Below are positions 52,177-61,855 of a DNA stretch of 64,000 bases, piece by piece. Location: positions 62,001 to 126,000 of the forward strand of contig JANQHE010000037.1 of the NCBI GenBank assembly GCA_028282785.1, in the 5' to 3' direction. Under the pieces are notes generated by a model, which was not told where the DNA came from, ran no database searches, and saw only the letters and a list, made by a program, of their open reading frames with translations. The DNA comes from Bacteroidales bacterium. GTDB lineage: Bacteria; Bacteroidota; Bacteroidia; Bacteroidales; UBA12077. Position 1 is the stretch's first letter. Every line of letters starts with the position of its first letter. A program made the translations under genes and the position numbers.

Positions 52177-53169
52177 TTACAACCCTTTCCCCGAAAAATA
52201 TTTCATAAATTGCATTCTTTCATAAGCTGCCGGATTCTTAGCTTTTTCATTACTCATTTTTCCTCTGAAATCTGCAAGAGATTTAAACCCCTTAGAGTCC
52301 ATCCATGTTGAAAGATCATTGAGCATGTCTTTAATGATTCCTTTTCCATTCTTATAAAATGCCGAAGCGATCTGAACAACGTTTGCACCTGCCAGAACCT
52401 GCTTAACAATTGCCGTACCATCATGAATTCCCGTTGATGCGGCTAAATCACATTCTACTCTATTATACATAATACCAATCCAACGTAAAGATATAGGTAA
52501 CTCTAATGGTGTACTTGTTACGTTTGTTGATAATAGATCTAATTTATTAATATCAATATCAGGACTATAAAAACGATTAAATAATACCAATCCATCAACT
52601 TCTGTTTTAGACAATTTTTGTATGAATGATCCCAGGCTTGATGAATAATAGCTAATTTTTAGAGATACAGGTATTTTAACTAATTTTTTAACTTCCTTTA
52701 CGATATCAAAATATACTTTTTCATTTTCATCACTAGTTTTTTCAAAATCAGAAGGCATCACAAAAACGTTTAATTCCAAAGCATCAGCTCCAGCGTCCTG
52801 TAAGGTCTCAGCATAATATGGCCACTTATCTGCAGTTACGCAATTTATACTTGCAATTATTGGAATATTAACAACCTGTTTTGCTTCACGTATCAGTCGA
52901 AGATAATTTGTAAGCGTATCATCTTCTGCATAATTATCATAATAATCCATTGTTTCGGGATACGTGAAAGTATCCATTTGCATGTCTCCCAGATTTTTTT
53001 CAAGCTCTCTTCTTATCTCTTCTTCGAAAATAGATTTGAGAACCACGGCACCTGCTCCGTTTTGTTCAAATTCTTTTATATCATCAACCGAATTTGTTAA
53101 TCCTGAACTTGCTGCAATAATTGGATTACGGAGCTTAAGCCCCAAATAGCTAGTCGATAAGTCTGCCAT
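52177..53169 (-). CDS. Dihydroorotate dehydrogenase-like flavoprotein
   Basis: A 330-residue TIM-barrel flavoprotein of the DHOD superfamily. Motifs are STSYLGLKLRNPIIAASSGLT (read in two parts), NGAGAVVLKSIFEEEI, IIASINCVTADKWPY, DALELNVF, GLVLFNRFYSPDID, IHDGTAIVKQVLAGANVVQIASAF. It lacks a classical PyrD signature around a catalytic Cys or Ser base (the region reads LVLFNRFYSP), and resembles PreA-like or unassigned Bacteroidota proteins. A true role in pyrimidine biosynthesis is uncertain. It has its own terminator, and the neighbouring hybrid kinase gene is divergent. Confidence 0.87.
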   Translation of the reverse strand: MADLSTSYLGLKLRNPIIAASSGLTNSVDDIKEFEQNGAGAVVLKSIFEEEIRRELEKNLGDMQMDTFTYPETMDYYDNYAEDDTLTNYLRLIREAKQVVNIPIIASINCVTADKWPYYAETLQDAGADALELNVFVMPSDFEKTSDENEKVYFDIVKEVKKLVKIPVSLKISYYSSSLGSFIQKLSKTEVDGLVLFNRFYSPDIDINKLDLLSTNVTSTPLELPISLRWIGIMYNRVECDLAASTGIHDGTAIVKQVLAGANVVQIASAFYKNGKGIIKDMLNDLSTWMDSKGFKSLADFRGKMSNEKAKNPAAYERMQFMKYFSGKGL

Positions 53170-53355
53170 AATTTTAATTTTTAGTTAGGTTTTATAAAGT
53201 TATTATGAAATTCATCGAATGTCAATTAATTGTATGCGTTTATAACTGTTTATTGATTAACATTAAGTCCTGAAAATTGTTCATCAACATAAATACTTAA
53301 ATAAAAGTAGAGATCATACCATTAGTCAAAATACCATTCATTAAACACTGATTTT

Positions 53356-53411
53356 TTTGTACTTATTTAAAATTATCAGGAATTTTGATTCTGATAAATT
53401 CCTGATAAATT
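53356..53411 (+). promoter_or_regulatory. Promoter-like sequence and nested repeats before the hybrid kinase
   Basis: TTTG (53356-53359), 20 bases, and GAATTTTG (53380-53387) resemble the Bacteroidetes promoter. A perfect inverted repeat ATCAGGAATTT (53375-53385) and AAATTCCTGAT (53396-53406) spans the -7 element. CTGATAAATT is repeated directly at 53391 and 53402. It ends a few bases before the ATG at 53415. Candidate operator or leader hairpin. Confidence 0.5.
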
Positions 53412-53414
53412 TTA

Positions 53415-55052
53415 ATGGGCTATTCTGATTTAAACATATCTAAAGAAAAACTGGAGGATGAGATTCTTCATCTAAAACAAGAGATTTTTAATTTAAAGAA
53501 AGAGCAAGAAAGACTAAAATCACAAGAGAATATTAGTGAAAAAGAAAGGTTGTTCGAATTAATGTTTAAGGAAGCCGGTATTGGAATCGGAATAATTGAT
53601 AAAGACCTAAGAATTTGTAAATATAATAAGAGTTTCTACGATTTATTCGGATATAAACCAGTTGATCTAAAAGATAAAACATATCTCGATTTAATTCCGA
53701 AAAATAGCGGTGAAAATGCCATAAAAATAATTCGTGATATGTTTGATTCTAAGTTAGATAAATATATAACCGAAGCTGTTTATTTAACAAAGGATCAAAA
53801 AAAAATATGGCTTAAACTTGTTGCTACGGTAATAAAGGACCAAAACGGGAATCCTGAATTTATACTGGGAATGGGTGAAGATATTACTGAAAGGATCGAA
53901 TCCAGAAATAAGCTTGAGGAAGCCAAAGCTAAAATAGAAGAGTCAGATAAATTAAAGTCAGCATTTCTGACAAACATGTCACATGAGATTCGTACTCCAT
54001 TGAATGCTATAATTGGATTTTCTGAACTAATTGCCGAACCGACAATTGATCAACAATCGCGTAAAGAATTTGCTGAGCAGGTATCTGAAAGCAGTAATAT
54101 GTTACTTAAGCTTATTGACGATATTATTGATATGTCTCAACTTGATAGTGGTAATCTAAAAATAAATAATAGAAAATTCAATATTTCTAAAGTTTTAAAT
54201 AATTTGTATGAACAATTTATTAAAGAACAAGCCAGAAGTAAAAAAAATATTGAATTACTACTACACAATCCTTTTGGAGATTCCATTGCCTATATTGAAA
54301 CAGATGAATTCAGGTTTAATCAAATCTTTAATCATTTATTAAATAATGCACTAAAATACACACACAAAGGATTTATTGAATTTGGTTTTGATAGTAACCA
54401 ACATGATGAACCTGTTTTTTATGTTCGAGATACTGGAATTGGTATACCGAATGAAAAGTTAGATACAATATTTAATCATTTTACTAAAATAGAAGACCGA
54501 ACAACTTTGTATAGAGGAACAGGTATAGGTCTAACTATTACTAAAAAACTGGTAAATTTGTTAGGTGGTAAAATCTGGGTTGAATCAAACTTAGGAATCG
54601 GTTCAATATTCTATTTTTCTTTACCAAACAAAGTAATGTTTCTGGATATTGGAAATAAAAATGGGCAAAAAATAAATAATTGGATAGGAAAGAAGGTTTT
54701 AGTTGCAGAGGATGAAGTATCAAATTACGAAGTAATTAAAGCCTCACTAGCCCGAACACATATATGTTTAGACTGGGTTAAAAATGGTAAAGATGCTGTA
54801 CAAAAGTGTTTGGAAATAGATTACGATCTGGTTTTAATGGATATTAAGATGCCTGTACTGGATGGCATTGATGCAACCAGGAAAATAAAAGCATTTAAGC
54901 CAGATTTACCAATAATTGCACAATCTGCATTTGTTTTAAAAAACGAACGAGATTTATGTATTGATGCAGGGTGCGATGAATACATACCCAAACCAATAAA
55001 ATCATATGCCTTACTTGAGATGATAGAAAAATTCTTTGCTAACGATAAGTAA
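53415..55052 (+). CDS. PAS hybrid histidine kinase with receiver domain
   Basis: A 545-residue soluble protein: coiled coil (about 10-45, hydrophobic heptads), PAS domain (about 48-165, PAC ending GEDITERIESR), HisKA with His near 189 (NMSHEIRTPLNAI), HATPase (NNALKYTHKG, DTGIGIP, GTGIGLTITKKL), and a C-terminal receiver (VLVAEDEVSNYEV, VLMDIKMPVLDG). The output must be another protein, since there is no HPt or DNA-binding domain. Its last 14 bases overlap the convergent sulfatase gene's end. Confidence 0.9.
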   Translation: MGYSDLNISKEKLEDEILHLKQEIFNLKKEQERLKSQENISEKERLFELMFKEAGIGIGIIDKDLRICKYNKSFYDLFGYKPVDLKDKTYLDLIPKNSGENAIKIIRDMFDSKLDKYITEAVYLTKDQKKIWLKLVATVIKDQNGNPEFILGMGEDITERIESRNKLEEAKAKIEESDKLKSAFLTNMSHEIRTPLNAIIGFSELIAEPTIDQQSRKEFAEQVSESSNMLLKLIDDIIDMSQLDSGNLKINNRKFNISKVLNNLYEQFIKEQARSKKNIELLLHNPFGDSIAYIETDEFRFNQIFNHLLNNALKYTHKGFIEFGFDSNQHDEPVFYVRDTGIGIPNEKLDTIFNHFTKIEDRTTLYRGTGIGLTITKKLVNLLGGKIWVESNLGIGSIFYFSLPNKVMFLDIGNKNGQKINNWIGKKVLVAEDEVSNYEVIKASLARTHICLDWVKNGKDAVQKCLEIDYDLVLMDIKMPVLDGIDATRKIKAFKPDLPIIAQSAFVLKNERDLCIDAGCDEYIPKPIKSYALLEMIEKFFANDK

Positions 55053-56868
55053 AATCATTCATTACAGTCTGTAAAAATGCTTTTCCTTTTTCCAAATCCT
55101 GATTTATGTTACCTTCCGAATAAATTAATTCCTTTGCCACATTATCAAAGATTACTTTAGATGTGTCTGTTATAAAAGTAAAACCGTCGTTATAAGCATA
55201 ATATGCAAACTCATGACTTTCAGAAGAAAACAAATCTTTACTAAATTCAAATTCGCTATGAGATATTCCTAATTGATTAAGCAAGGTTGCCGGGATATCC
55301 ATTTGAGAACTAACTTTATCAACTACTTTAATGGAATCATTTAGAACACCTCCTAACCACAACATTGGAATCTGAAATTTATCCAAATCATGATTTTGAG
55401 AGTTTCCCGGGCGGCTACTTCCATGATCAGCTACAAGAATAAATAACGTGTTATCCCAGGCTTCTGTTCCCTTTATGTGATCAAAGAACTTACCAAGGCA
55501 ACTATCGGTATAATAAATGGAATTTAAGTATTGCGTCGCCCTATCTTTACCTTCAAAAACCGGATCCATAGGTACTTCAAATGGATCATGACTACTTAAA
55601 GTAAATACTACTTTAAAATATGGTGCTTTATGATTAACTACATCTTTATGAAGAATATCAAAAATATATTCATCGTGTACCCCCCATTTTGAATTATTTA
55701 ATTTTGAATCAAAATCTTCAACGCTTATAATTCTCTGTACTCCCGTATTTAATAAATATGATCGCATGTTTGCAAAATCGATATCACCACCATAATAAAA
55801 ATATGTTTTATAATCGTTCTCATTTAAGTTATTAAAAAGAGAAGGCAGCGTTTCTGTCTTGTTAGGGATCTTCATTATTGAAGTTGTAGGTTGCGCAGGA
55901 TAGCCACTAAGAATTGAAACTAATCCTTTATCACTTCGACTTCCATTTGCATAAAAGTTATTAAAAGAAACTCCTTCATTGATCAATTCATTCAATCTTG
56001 GTGCAGCATTCCATTTTCCTCCCAGGTTTTTAATAACTTTTGATGAAAAGCTTTCTAAAATTATTAAAACTACGTTTGGATTTTCTTTTTTAAGTATTTT
56101 TATTCCCTTGCCTTGCTTCTGAATTAGTTTATTAGTTAATTGTTCCGCTATTTCATCATTCATAAAGTCATAAGTCTTTATGTTTTTATCTTTATAAACT
56201 AGGGAATTCATAAAGTTCCAAACAACATTTATCGCTGCGTGATTTGCAAATTTCTTATCACTAAAGTATACCATTCCCGAATTCATAGGAGCAATTCCGA
56301 AACTTCCGCGGATTGGAATTATCATACTCCCTGTTAATATCAAAAGAAATAACGGAACAAATATATTTGATTTCTCAATGGCTAATACTCTATTCTTTAT
56401 TTTCCTATTATAGATATATAAACCAAATAAAATATAAGCGATAGTTAATAGAACAAGAAAGAATTCCAGCCAAAATTTAGTTGAAGCCATAGCATCTTTC
56501 GGATTGGCCAGATACATAAGTGGAGTTGAATCCATTCTGTAACCCCAGTTATTATATAACTCCAAATCAACAATAACTATTATGGAAGTTAATGTTAATA
56601 CAATAATTGTGAATGGTTTTAAAATTTTATTTATTACTCTTCCATTTGTGAAACTTGTTATTACCAATAAAACACCAACTACTGCAAGTATATAGCCAGT
56701 AGCAGAAACGTCCATTCTAATACCGTGAGTAAACGATAAAATCCAATCTTTGATCGGAATGTTAAAAGAATATGAATATTCGTATAGTAAAAATAATAAT
56801 CGTGCAAAAAGAAAATATCCTATCCAATAAATTGCGTAGCTTCCAAAAAAAATAAGTCTCTGCTTCAT
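55039..56868 (-). CDS. LTA synthase-like membrane sulfatase/phosphotransferase
   Basis: A 609-residue protein of the alkaline-phosphatase superfamily, LtaS/OpgB-type. About five N-terminal membrane segments (residues 5-190) are followed by a periplasmic catalytic domain (about 260-590). Expected metal-site segments are VVLIILESFSSKVI (Glu ligand), ANGSRSDKGLVSIL (nucleophile region) and FILVADHGSSRPG (Asp-His). The nucleophile position, usually Thr, appears to be Ser in GSRSDKG; this is a tentative reading. It would transfer phosphoglycerol or phosphoethanolamine groups to envelope glycans or lipids. The donor and acceptor are unknown. It is a single gene, opposite to its two neighbours. Confidence 0.88.
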   Translation of the reverse strand: MKQRLIFFGSYAIYWIGYFLFARLLFLLYEYSYSFNIPIKDWILSFTHGIRMDVSATGYILAVVGVLLVITSFTNGRVINKILKPFTIIVLTLTSIIVIVDLELYNNWGYRMDSTPLMYLANPKDAMASTKFWLEFFLVLLTIAYILFGLYIYNRKIKNRVLAIEKSNIFVPLFLLILTGSMIIPIRGSFGIAPMNSGMVYFSDKKFANHAAINVVWNFMNSLVYKDKNIKTYDFMNDEIAEQLTNKLIQKQGKGIKILKKENPNVVLIILESFSSKVIKNLGGKWNAAPRLNELINEGVSFNNFYANGSRSDKGLVSILSGYPAQPTTSIMKIPNKTETLPSLFNNLNENDYKTYFYYGGDIDFANMRSYLLNTGVQRIISVEDFDSKLNNSKWGVHDEYIFDILHKDVVNHKAPYFKVVFTLSSHDPFEVPMDPVFEGKDRATQYLNSIYYTDSCLGKFFDHIKGTEAWDNTLFILVADHGSSRPGNSQNHDLDKFQIPMLWLGGVLNDSIKVVDKVSSQMDIPATLLNQLGISHSEFEFSKDLFSSESHEFAYYAYNDGFTFITDTSKVIFDNVAKELIYSEGNINQDLEKGKAFLQTVMNDFTYR

Positions 56869-56973
56869 CCTCTAAGTAACATTTAATTAAGATTAATTTA
56901 ACGGTAAGGTAATTTTATGCAAATGTAAAATATTATTTGGTATATCATAATTTTTTTTGTGTAAATGAGCCAA

Positions 56974-57004
56974 TTTGAAGAATGAATTTCATTTCATATC
57001 TTTA
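56974..57004 (+). promoter_or_regulatory. Bacteroidetes-type promoter of the asparaginase gene
   Basis: TTTG (56974-56977), exactly 19 bases, then TATCTTTA (56997-57004), one mismatch to TAnnTTTG. The start codon is 60 bases downstream. Confidence 0.55.
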
Positions 57005-57063
57005 GGGTCAATTATTAAAATTCTATAAAGATTTTTTAACTGTTTTACCAAATAATATATCAA

Positions 57064-58041
57064 ATGAAAACTAGCGTAACTCAAACAATCCTATTATTTA
57101 TTTTATCAGTTCTTGCTGTAAGTTGTTCTACACAGGGTCCTTCATCTAAGCCTGAATATGTAATTGTTATACATGGCGGTGCAGGAAATGCAAGCAACAG
57201 AGATATAAACGAAGAAAAACAAAAAGAATATAAAGAAAAGTTAAACGAGGCATTAGCCATTGGAGAAAATATACTTAAAAACGGTGGAACTTGCATTGAA
57301 GCAATAGAAAAAACGATAAATTATTTAGAAGATTGCCCATTATTTAATGCTGGCAAAGGAGCTGTTTTTACTCATGATGGAAGAAATGAACTGGATGCTT
57401 CGGTAATGCAAGGTTGGGATTTAAATGCGGGTGCTGTGGCAGGAGTTGGCGATGTAAAAAATCCAATTTCACTAGCGATAGAAGTAATGCTAAACTCTGA
57501 GCACGTTCTGCTTTCCGGAAGTGGAGCTTCTCAATTTGCTGAGGAACAGGAATTGGAAATCGTTGATTCTTCTTACTTCTTTACCGAAAAAAGATGGGAA
57601 AGCTTACAAAATATGTTAAAATCAGAAAAACATGGCACTGTTGGTTGTGTGGTTCTTGATAAATATGGTAATTTGGCTGCCGGAACATCAACAGGTGGCA
57701 GAACCAATAAAAAATACGGTAGAATTGGCGATTCTCCAATTATAGGTGCAGGAAATTATGCTAACAATAATACTTGTGCTGTTTCTGCTACGGGACATGG
57801 TGAGTTCTTTATTAGATATGCGGTAGCGCATGATATCTCTACTTTAATGGAATATAAGGGTATGAGCCTAAAGGAGGCATCAAATCTGGTAATAAATACA
57901 AAGCTTGCTGAAGTCGGCGGCTTAGGTGGGATTATTGCCGTGGATAAAGATGGGAATGTTGCTATGCCATTTAATACAAATATGATGTTCAGGGCCTATG
58001 CAAAGTCAACCGGTGAAAAAGAAGTTGCAATATTCAAATAA
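57064..58041 (+). CDS. Lipoprotein isoaspartyl peptidase/L-asparaginase (Ntn hydrolase)
   Basis: A 325-residue type III asparaginase with a lipoprotein signal (ILSVLAVSC; lipidation Cys 21). The Ntn-hydrolase precursor is cleaved before the nucleophile T192 (KHGTVGCVVLD). Other markers are VIHGGAGNAS (35-44), FNAGKGAVFTHDG (94-106), STGGRTNKKYGRIGDSPIIG (a match to the family) and ATGHGEFF. It removes isoaspartyl dipeptides or deamidates asparagine, here probably in the periplasm or on the outer membrane. Bacteroidota enzymes of this family are often exported. The gene has its own promoter and terminator. Confidence 0.92.
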   Translation: MKTSVTQTILLFILSVLAVSCSTQGPSSKPEYVIVIHGGAGNASNRDINEEKQKEYKEKLNEALAIGENILKNGGTCIEAIEKTINYLEDCPLFNAGKGAVFTHDGRNELDASVMQGWDLNAGAVAGVGDVKNPISLAIEVMLNSEHVLLSGSGASQFAEEQELEIVDSSYFFTEKRWESLQNMLKSEKHGTVGCVVLDKYGNLAAGTSTGGRTNKKYGRIGDSPIIGAGNYANNNTCAVSATGHGEFFIRYAVAHDISTLMEYKGMSLKEASNLVINTKLAEVGGLGGIIAVDKDGNVAMPFNTNMMFRAYAKSTGEKEVAIFK

Positions 58042-58061
58042 ATTTATCAACTTTGCCCATA

Positions 58062-58092
58062 AGAAAGAGAAAGTAAACCTTTCTCTTTTTTT
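58062..58092 (+). terminator. Terminator after the asparaginase gene
   Basis: AGAAAGAGAAAG and CTTTCTCTTT form a stem with a five-base loop, followed by a T-run. Confidence 0.75.
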
Positions 58093-58124
58093 GTTGTCTG
58101 AGAGTAGAAATATTTTTATAAAAG

Positions 58125-59738
58125 ATGAAAAAGACACTTGTATTTATAGCCATATGTTTATTTACTGCTAATTATTTATTTGCACAAAATAAAAATAACA
58201 CGAATGGTAATAAATTAACAAAAGATATATATTTTGATTGGTTCAATAAATCACCTATTGATGATTTTATATATGGAGCAGAGGTAAATAAAGCATATGA
58301 GCAACTTTTGCCAGGTAAAAAATCTACAACAATTATTGTAGCTGTTATTGATGGAGGAATAGATATAAATCATGAAGACTTAAAGGATAATATTTGGGTA
58401 AATGAAGACGAAATTCCAGAAAATGGAATTGATGATGATAACAATGGATACGTTGATGATATAAATGGCTGGAATTTTATTGGAAACTCAAATGGAGAAA
58501 ATATCTCATATGAAAACCTTGAGATTACTCGAATTTACAAACAAAATAAAGATAGGTTTGAAAATATTAAAAGCCGGCAATTAAATGATTCGGAAAAACA
58601 AACATATACACTCTACCTTGAAGCAAAAAAAAGATATGAAAAGGCTTTAAAGGAAGCTAACAAAAACAAAGAATATCTCGAAAATTTCAAAAAGAATTAC
58701 TATTCGTCATACGATAATATTGCCAGAGCAGCTAATAAAGAAGTTATAACTCTTCGGGATCTTGATAGCCTAAAGATCTATAATAAAGACTTGAAAAAAG
58801 ATATTAAGTTCCAATACAATTTTGTTAAATACGGTTTTAACGAAGAAGTATTTGATGAATTTGAAGTATATAGCAACGAAGAATTGAATTACCATTTAAA
58901 TATTGATTTTAATCCTCGTGATATTATTGGCGACAACCCAACTGATATGAAGGAAAGTTACGGGAACAACAATGTTTATGGCCCGGAAGCAGATCATGGA
59001 ACTTTTGTAGCTGGTATAATAGCTGCCAATAGAAACAATGGGATAGGAATTAAAGGTATTGCAGAAAACGTAAAAATCATTGCTTTGAAAGCTGTTCCGA
59101 ATGGTGACGAAAGAGATAAAGACATTGCAAAAGCTATTCGTTATGCTGTTGATAATGGAGCCAGAATAATAAATATGAGTTTTGGAAAAGAAATGTCTCC
59201 TTTTAAATATTTAGTTGATGATGCCGTTCGGTATGCACAAAAAAAGGGAGTTTTAATAATACATGCGGCAGGAAATGATGGTTATGATATTGATAAAGTA
59301 AAGCAATACCCAACTCCTAATATTAATGATGAATTAAAAATTGACAACTATATTTCTGTTGGCGCTTCTGACATGAACCATAATTTAAGGTTTGCTGCAA
59401 ATTTCTCTAACTATGGAAAAGAAATGGTTGATATTTTTGCTCCTGGGGTAAGAATTAAATCTTTAGCACCTGAAAATAATTATGATACGGCAGATGGAAC
59501 CAGTTTCTCAAGCCCGGTTGTATCAGGTATAGCAGCTCTTGTATTATCATATTATCCCGATTTGAATTATAAAGAACTTAAAGACATTTTGCTAAAATCC
59601 GCGATAAGCTATTCTGATCATCCCGTTTATAAACCCGGAACCAAAAAGAAGAAAGTAAAATTTGGAGAATTATCCGTTACAGGTGGTATTATAAGTGCTT
59701 ACCAAGCTTTAAACCTGGCAGAAAAATTAAGTGAATAA
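58125..59738 (+). CDS. Exported subtilisin-like (S8) serine protease
   Basis: A 537-residue protease with a signal peptide (1-21). The catalytic triad is D76 (AVIDGGIDINHEDL), H291 (DHGTFVAGIIAANR) and S460 (DGTSFSSPVVSG), with oxyanion N384 (AAGNDG). Between D76 and H291 is a large insert of about 170 residues (120-285), rich in Lys, Glu and Asn and predicted helical, which includes the Bacteroidota-type segment GIDDDNNGYVDDINGWNFIG. There is no C-terminal sorting domain. It is likely periplasmic. A TATTTTTA sequence lies before the start but is too close to be a certain promoter; the transcript may continue past the asparaginase terminator. Confidence 0.93.
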   Translation: MKKTLVFIAICLFTANYLFAQNKNNTNGNKLTKDIYFDWFNKSPIDDFIYGAEVNKAYEQLLPGKKSTTIIVAVIDGGIDINHEDLKDNIWVNEDEIPENGIDDDNNGYVDDINGWNFIGNSNGENISYENLEITRIYKQNKDRFENIKSRQLNDSEKQTYTLYLEAKKRYEKALKEANKNKEYLENFKKNYYSSYDNIARAANKEVITLRDLDSLKIYNKDLKKDIKFQYNFVKYGFNEEVFDEFEVYSNEELNYHLNIDFNPRDIIGDNPTDMKESYGNNNVYGPEADHGTFVAGIIAANRNNGIGIKGIAENVKIIALKAVPNGDERDKDIAKAIRYAVDNGARIINMSFGKEMSPFKYLVDDAVRYAQKKGVLIIHAAGNDGYDIDKVKQYPTPNINDELKIDNYISVGASDMNHNLRFAANFSNYGKEMVDIFAPGVRIKSLAPENNYDTADGTSFSSPVVSGIAALVLSYYPDLNYKELKDILLKSAISYSDHPVYKPGTKKKKVKFGELSVTGGIISAYQALNLAEKLSE

Positions 59739-59740
59739 TT

Positions 59741-59766
59741 AAGGTGGAGCACCACCTTTTTTATTT
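59741..59766 (+). terminator. Terminator after the subtilase gene
   Basis: AAGGTGG and CCACCTT form a seven-base stem with a four-base loop, followed by TTTTATTT. The convergent kinase gene stops at 59767. Confidence 0.85.
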
Positions 59767-61725
59767 CTATTGAGGTAAAATAATTGTAAAAGTAGTTCCC
59801 TTTCCCACTTCGCTTTCCAAAGCGATTTTTCCTTTATGTAATTCAATGAATTCCTTACATATGATCAAGCCTAATCCGGTTCCTTTTTCATCATCAGTAC
59901 CTGGTGTTGTGTAATTATTTTTTATATCAAATAATTTACTTATATCACTTTCGTTAATTCCGACTCCGGAATCTTTAAACTTAATCTCAATATGTTTTAT
60001 TTTTTTTTGTGCAGAAATAATTACTTCTCCTAAAGGTGGTGTAAATTTTATAGCATTAGTCAACAAATTAGTGAAAACAATCCTTAAGATCTTTTTATCA
60101 GCATAAATACTCAACTGTTTATCCATATCTATTGCAACAATTATATTCTTTTTCTGTGCAGAAACAATGTGAATATCATATATTTCTTTGACTAAATTAT
60201 ACAGATTGAACCGTTCTTCATGAATTTTTAAAACTCCTCTTTGCGATGTTGACCAGCTGGTGAGGTTAGTTATTAAATTAACGGTCTGTTTAGATAGCAG
60301 ATTAATATAGTTTGCATATTTACCAGTATTTTCCAGTTTATCTTCCTTTACACTTTTAACTAATAATTCACTAAATCCAAGTATCGAGTTAAACGGGCTT
60401 TTTAAATCGTGCGAAACAATTGAAAATAATTTATCCTTCGAATCATTTATTGACTTCAACCTCCTATTTAACTTCAAATTAGACATATATTTCCATACCA
60501 AAGCTAAACCCAGCGTAATGAATATGATAATCGTAAAAACCAGAATAAATGTTTCTTTCTTTTTTATCTCCAAGTCATTATTTAGCTCATACAAATTTTG
60601 TGTTATTAAAAAATTATGCTGCATTTCTGCTAATGTTTCCTGTTGTTCAACAGTAAACAATGAATCATAAATTGTTACGTACTTAAGATAGTTTTTATTA
60701 GCTAGTTTATAATCGCCAACGTTCGCATAAAATTCAGCGCGTGTTTTATAAGCTTCTAATATGTTTGAAGGATAACCTATTTCTTTAGCCAAATCAAGAG
60801 CCATAGTTAATGCAGCTTCTCCATCATTCCTTTTTCCTATTTTCGAAAACACTAAAGCCCTTCCCAAATGATTCTGAATCATTCCGGTTTTACGGTTACC
60901 TTCTTTATTACACTTGAGCGCTTTATTATATTTCTTAAGTGCATTTTCATAGTTTTCTTCAGCAAAACAAATATCTCCAAGCCCATTAAGACACAAAGCT
61001 ATGTACATTTTATTATCCAGTTCTTTATGTAAGCCAAATGATTCATCATAGTGTAATCTCGCTTGTTTATAGTCAGATTTTTCAAAATAACTTTGGGCAA
61101 TCTCATAAATCCCTGATGCAATTCCCACATGATCATTTATATTTTTCCTTAACTTAACTGCTTCTTTAAAATATTCTATTGATTTATCATATTTTTTGTC
61201 GGCTCTATTTGCTAATCCCAGGTTAATATAGCTATATGCTATTCCCTGTACATTATTTAATTCATTAAAATAATAACGCGAATTTTCTCCATATTCCAAT
61301 GCTAATTGTATGTTTCCGGTTAAATAAAAAGCATCGCCAAGATTATTATATGCATAAGCAATTTGTAATGTGTCCCTAACCTGAAGAGCAGTTGCCAAAG
61401 CATTATGGAAATAGGAAATAGAGGAATGTATATCATGGATATAATGTAAATAAATTACGCCAATAAAATTATTAACTTTTGCTAATTGGTTATATAATGC
61501 AAGACTATCTGCTAGCTTAATTGCATACTTACCATAGATTAAGGCAGAATCTGTCTCTTTTTCTCGATTATTCCAACATAGCTTACTTAAGTATTCAATT
61601 TTTTGTTTATTGCCTAAAACCGAAATATCACTTCTAATTTTTTGAGGTAAATTTTGCCCGGTTAAAGATAAAGTGGTTAGTACAAATGCAATAATAACTA
61701 CATGGCTAATATATTTTAAGTTCAT
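59767..61725 (-). CDS. TPR sensor histidine kinase
   Basis: A 652-residue kinase: signal peptide (1-23), a TPR domain with about seven repeats (about 70-345: YAYNNLGDAFYLTGNIQLAL, YSYINLGLANRADKKYDKSI, LCLNGLGDICFAEENYENAL), a membrane segment (about 394-415), a coiled coil, HisKA with His near 437 (SIVSHDLKSPFNSILGFS), and HATPase (TNAIKFTPP, DSGVGINES, GTGLGLIICKEF). No receiver domain. The TPR sensor is typical of Bacteroidota. The TetR gene is divergent (130-base gap). No partner regulator is adjacent. Confidence 0.93.
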   Translation of the reverse strand: MNLKYISHVVIIAFVLTTLSLTGQNLPQKIRSDISVLGNKQKIEYLSKLCWNNREKETDSALIYGKYAIKLADSLALYNQLAKVNNFIGVIYLHYIHDIHSSISYFHNALATALQVRDTLQIAYAYNNLGDAFYLTGNIQLALEYGENSRYYFNELNNVQGIAYSYINLGLANRADKKYDKSIEYFKEAVKLRKNINDHVGIASGIYEIAQSYFEKSDYKQARLHYDESFGLHKELDNKMYIALCLNGLGDICFAEENYENALKKYNKALKCNKEGNRKTGMIQNHLGRALVFSKIGKRNDGEAALTMALDLAKEIGYPSNILEAYKTRAEFYANVGDYKLANKNYLKYVTIYDSLFTVEQQETLAEMQHNFLITQNLYELNNDLEIKKKETFILVFTIIIFITLGLALVWKYMSNLKLNRRLKSINDSKDKLFSIVSHDLKSPFNSILGFSELLVKSVKEDKLENTGKYANYINLLSKQTVNLITNLTSWSTSQRGVLKIHEERFNLYNLVKEIYDIHIVSAQKKNIIVAIDMDKQLSIYADKKILRIVFTNLLTNAIKFTPPLGEVIISAQKKIKHIEIKFKDSGVGINESDISKLFDIKNNYTTPGTDDEKGTGLGLIICKEFIELHKGKIALESEVGKGTTFTIILPQ

Positions 61726-61855
61726 CCTATATTATTTAATGAATGTTGTTTTAAAGTTATAAGATATTTTGTGATTTTCAAACTGCATTTTTAACCCTCT
61801 TTTAATAGAATTCAGACTTATTGTATAGATTTGTATTTAAGATAATAATTGAATT

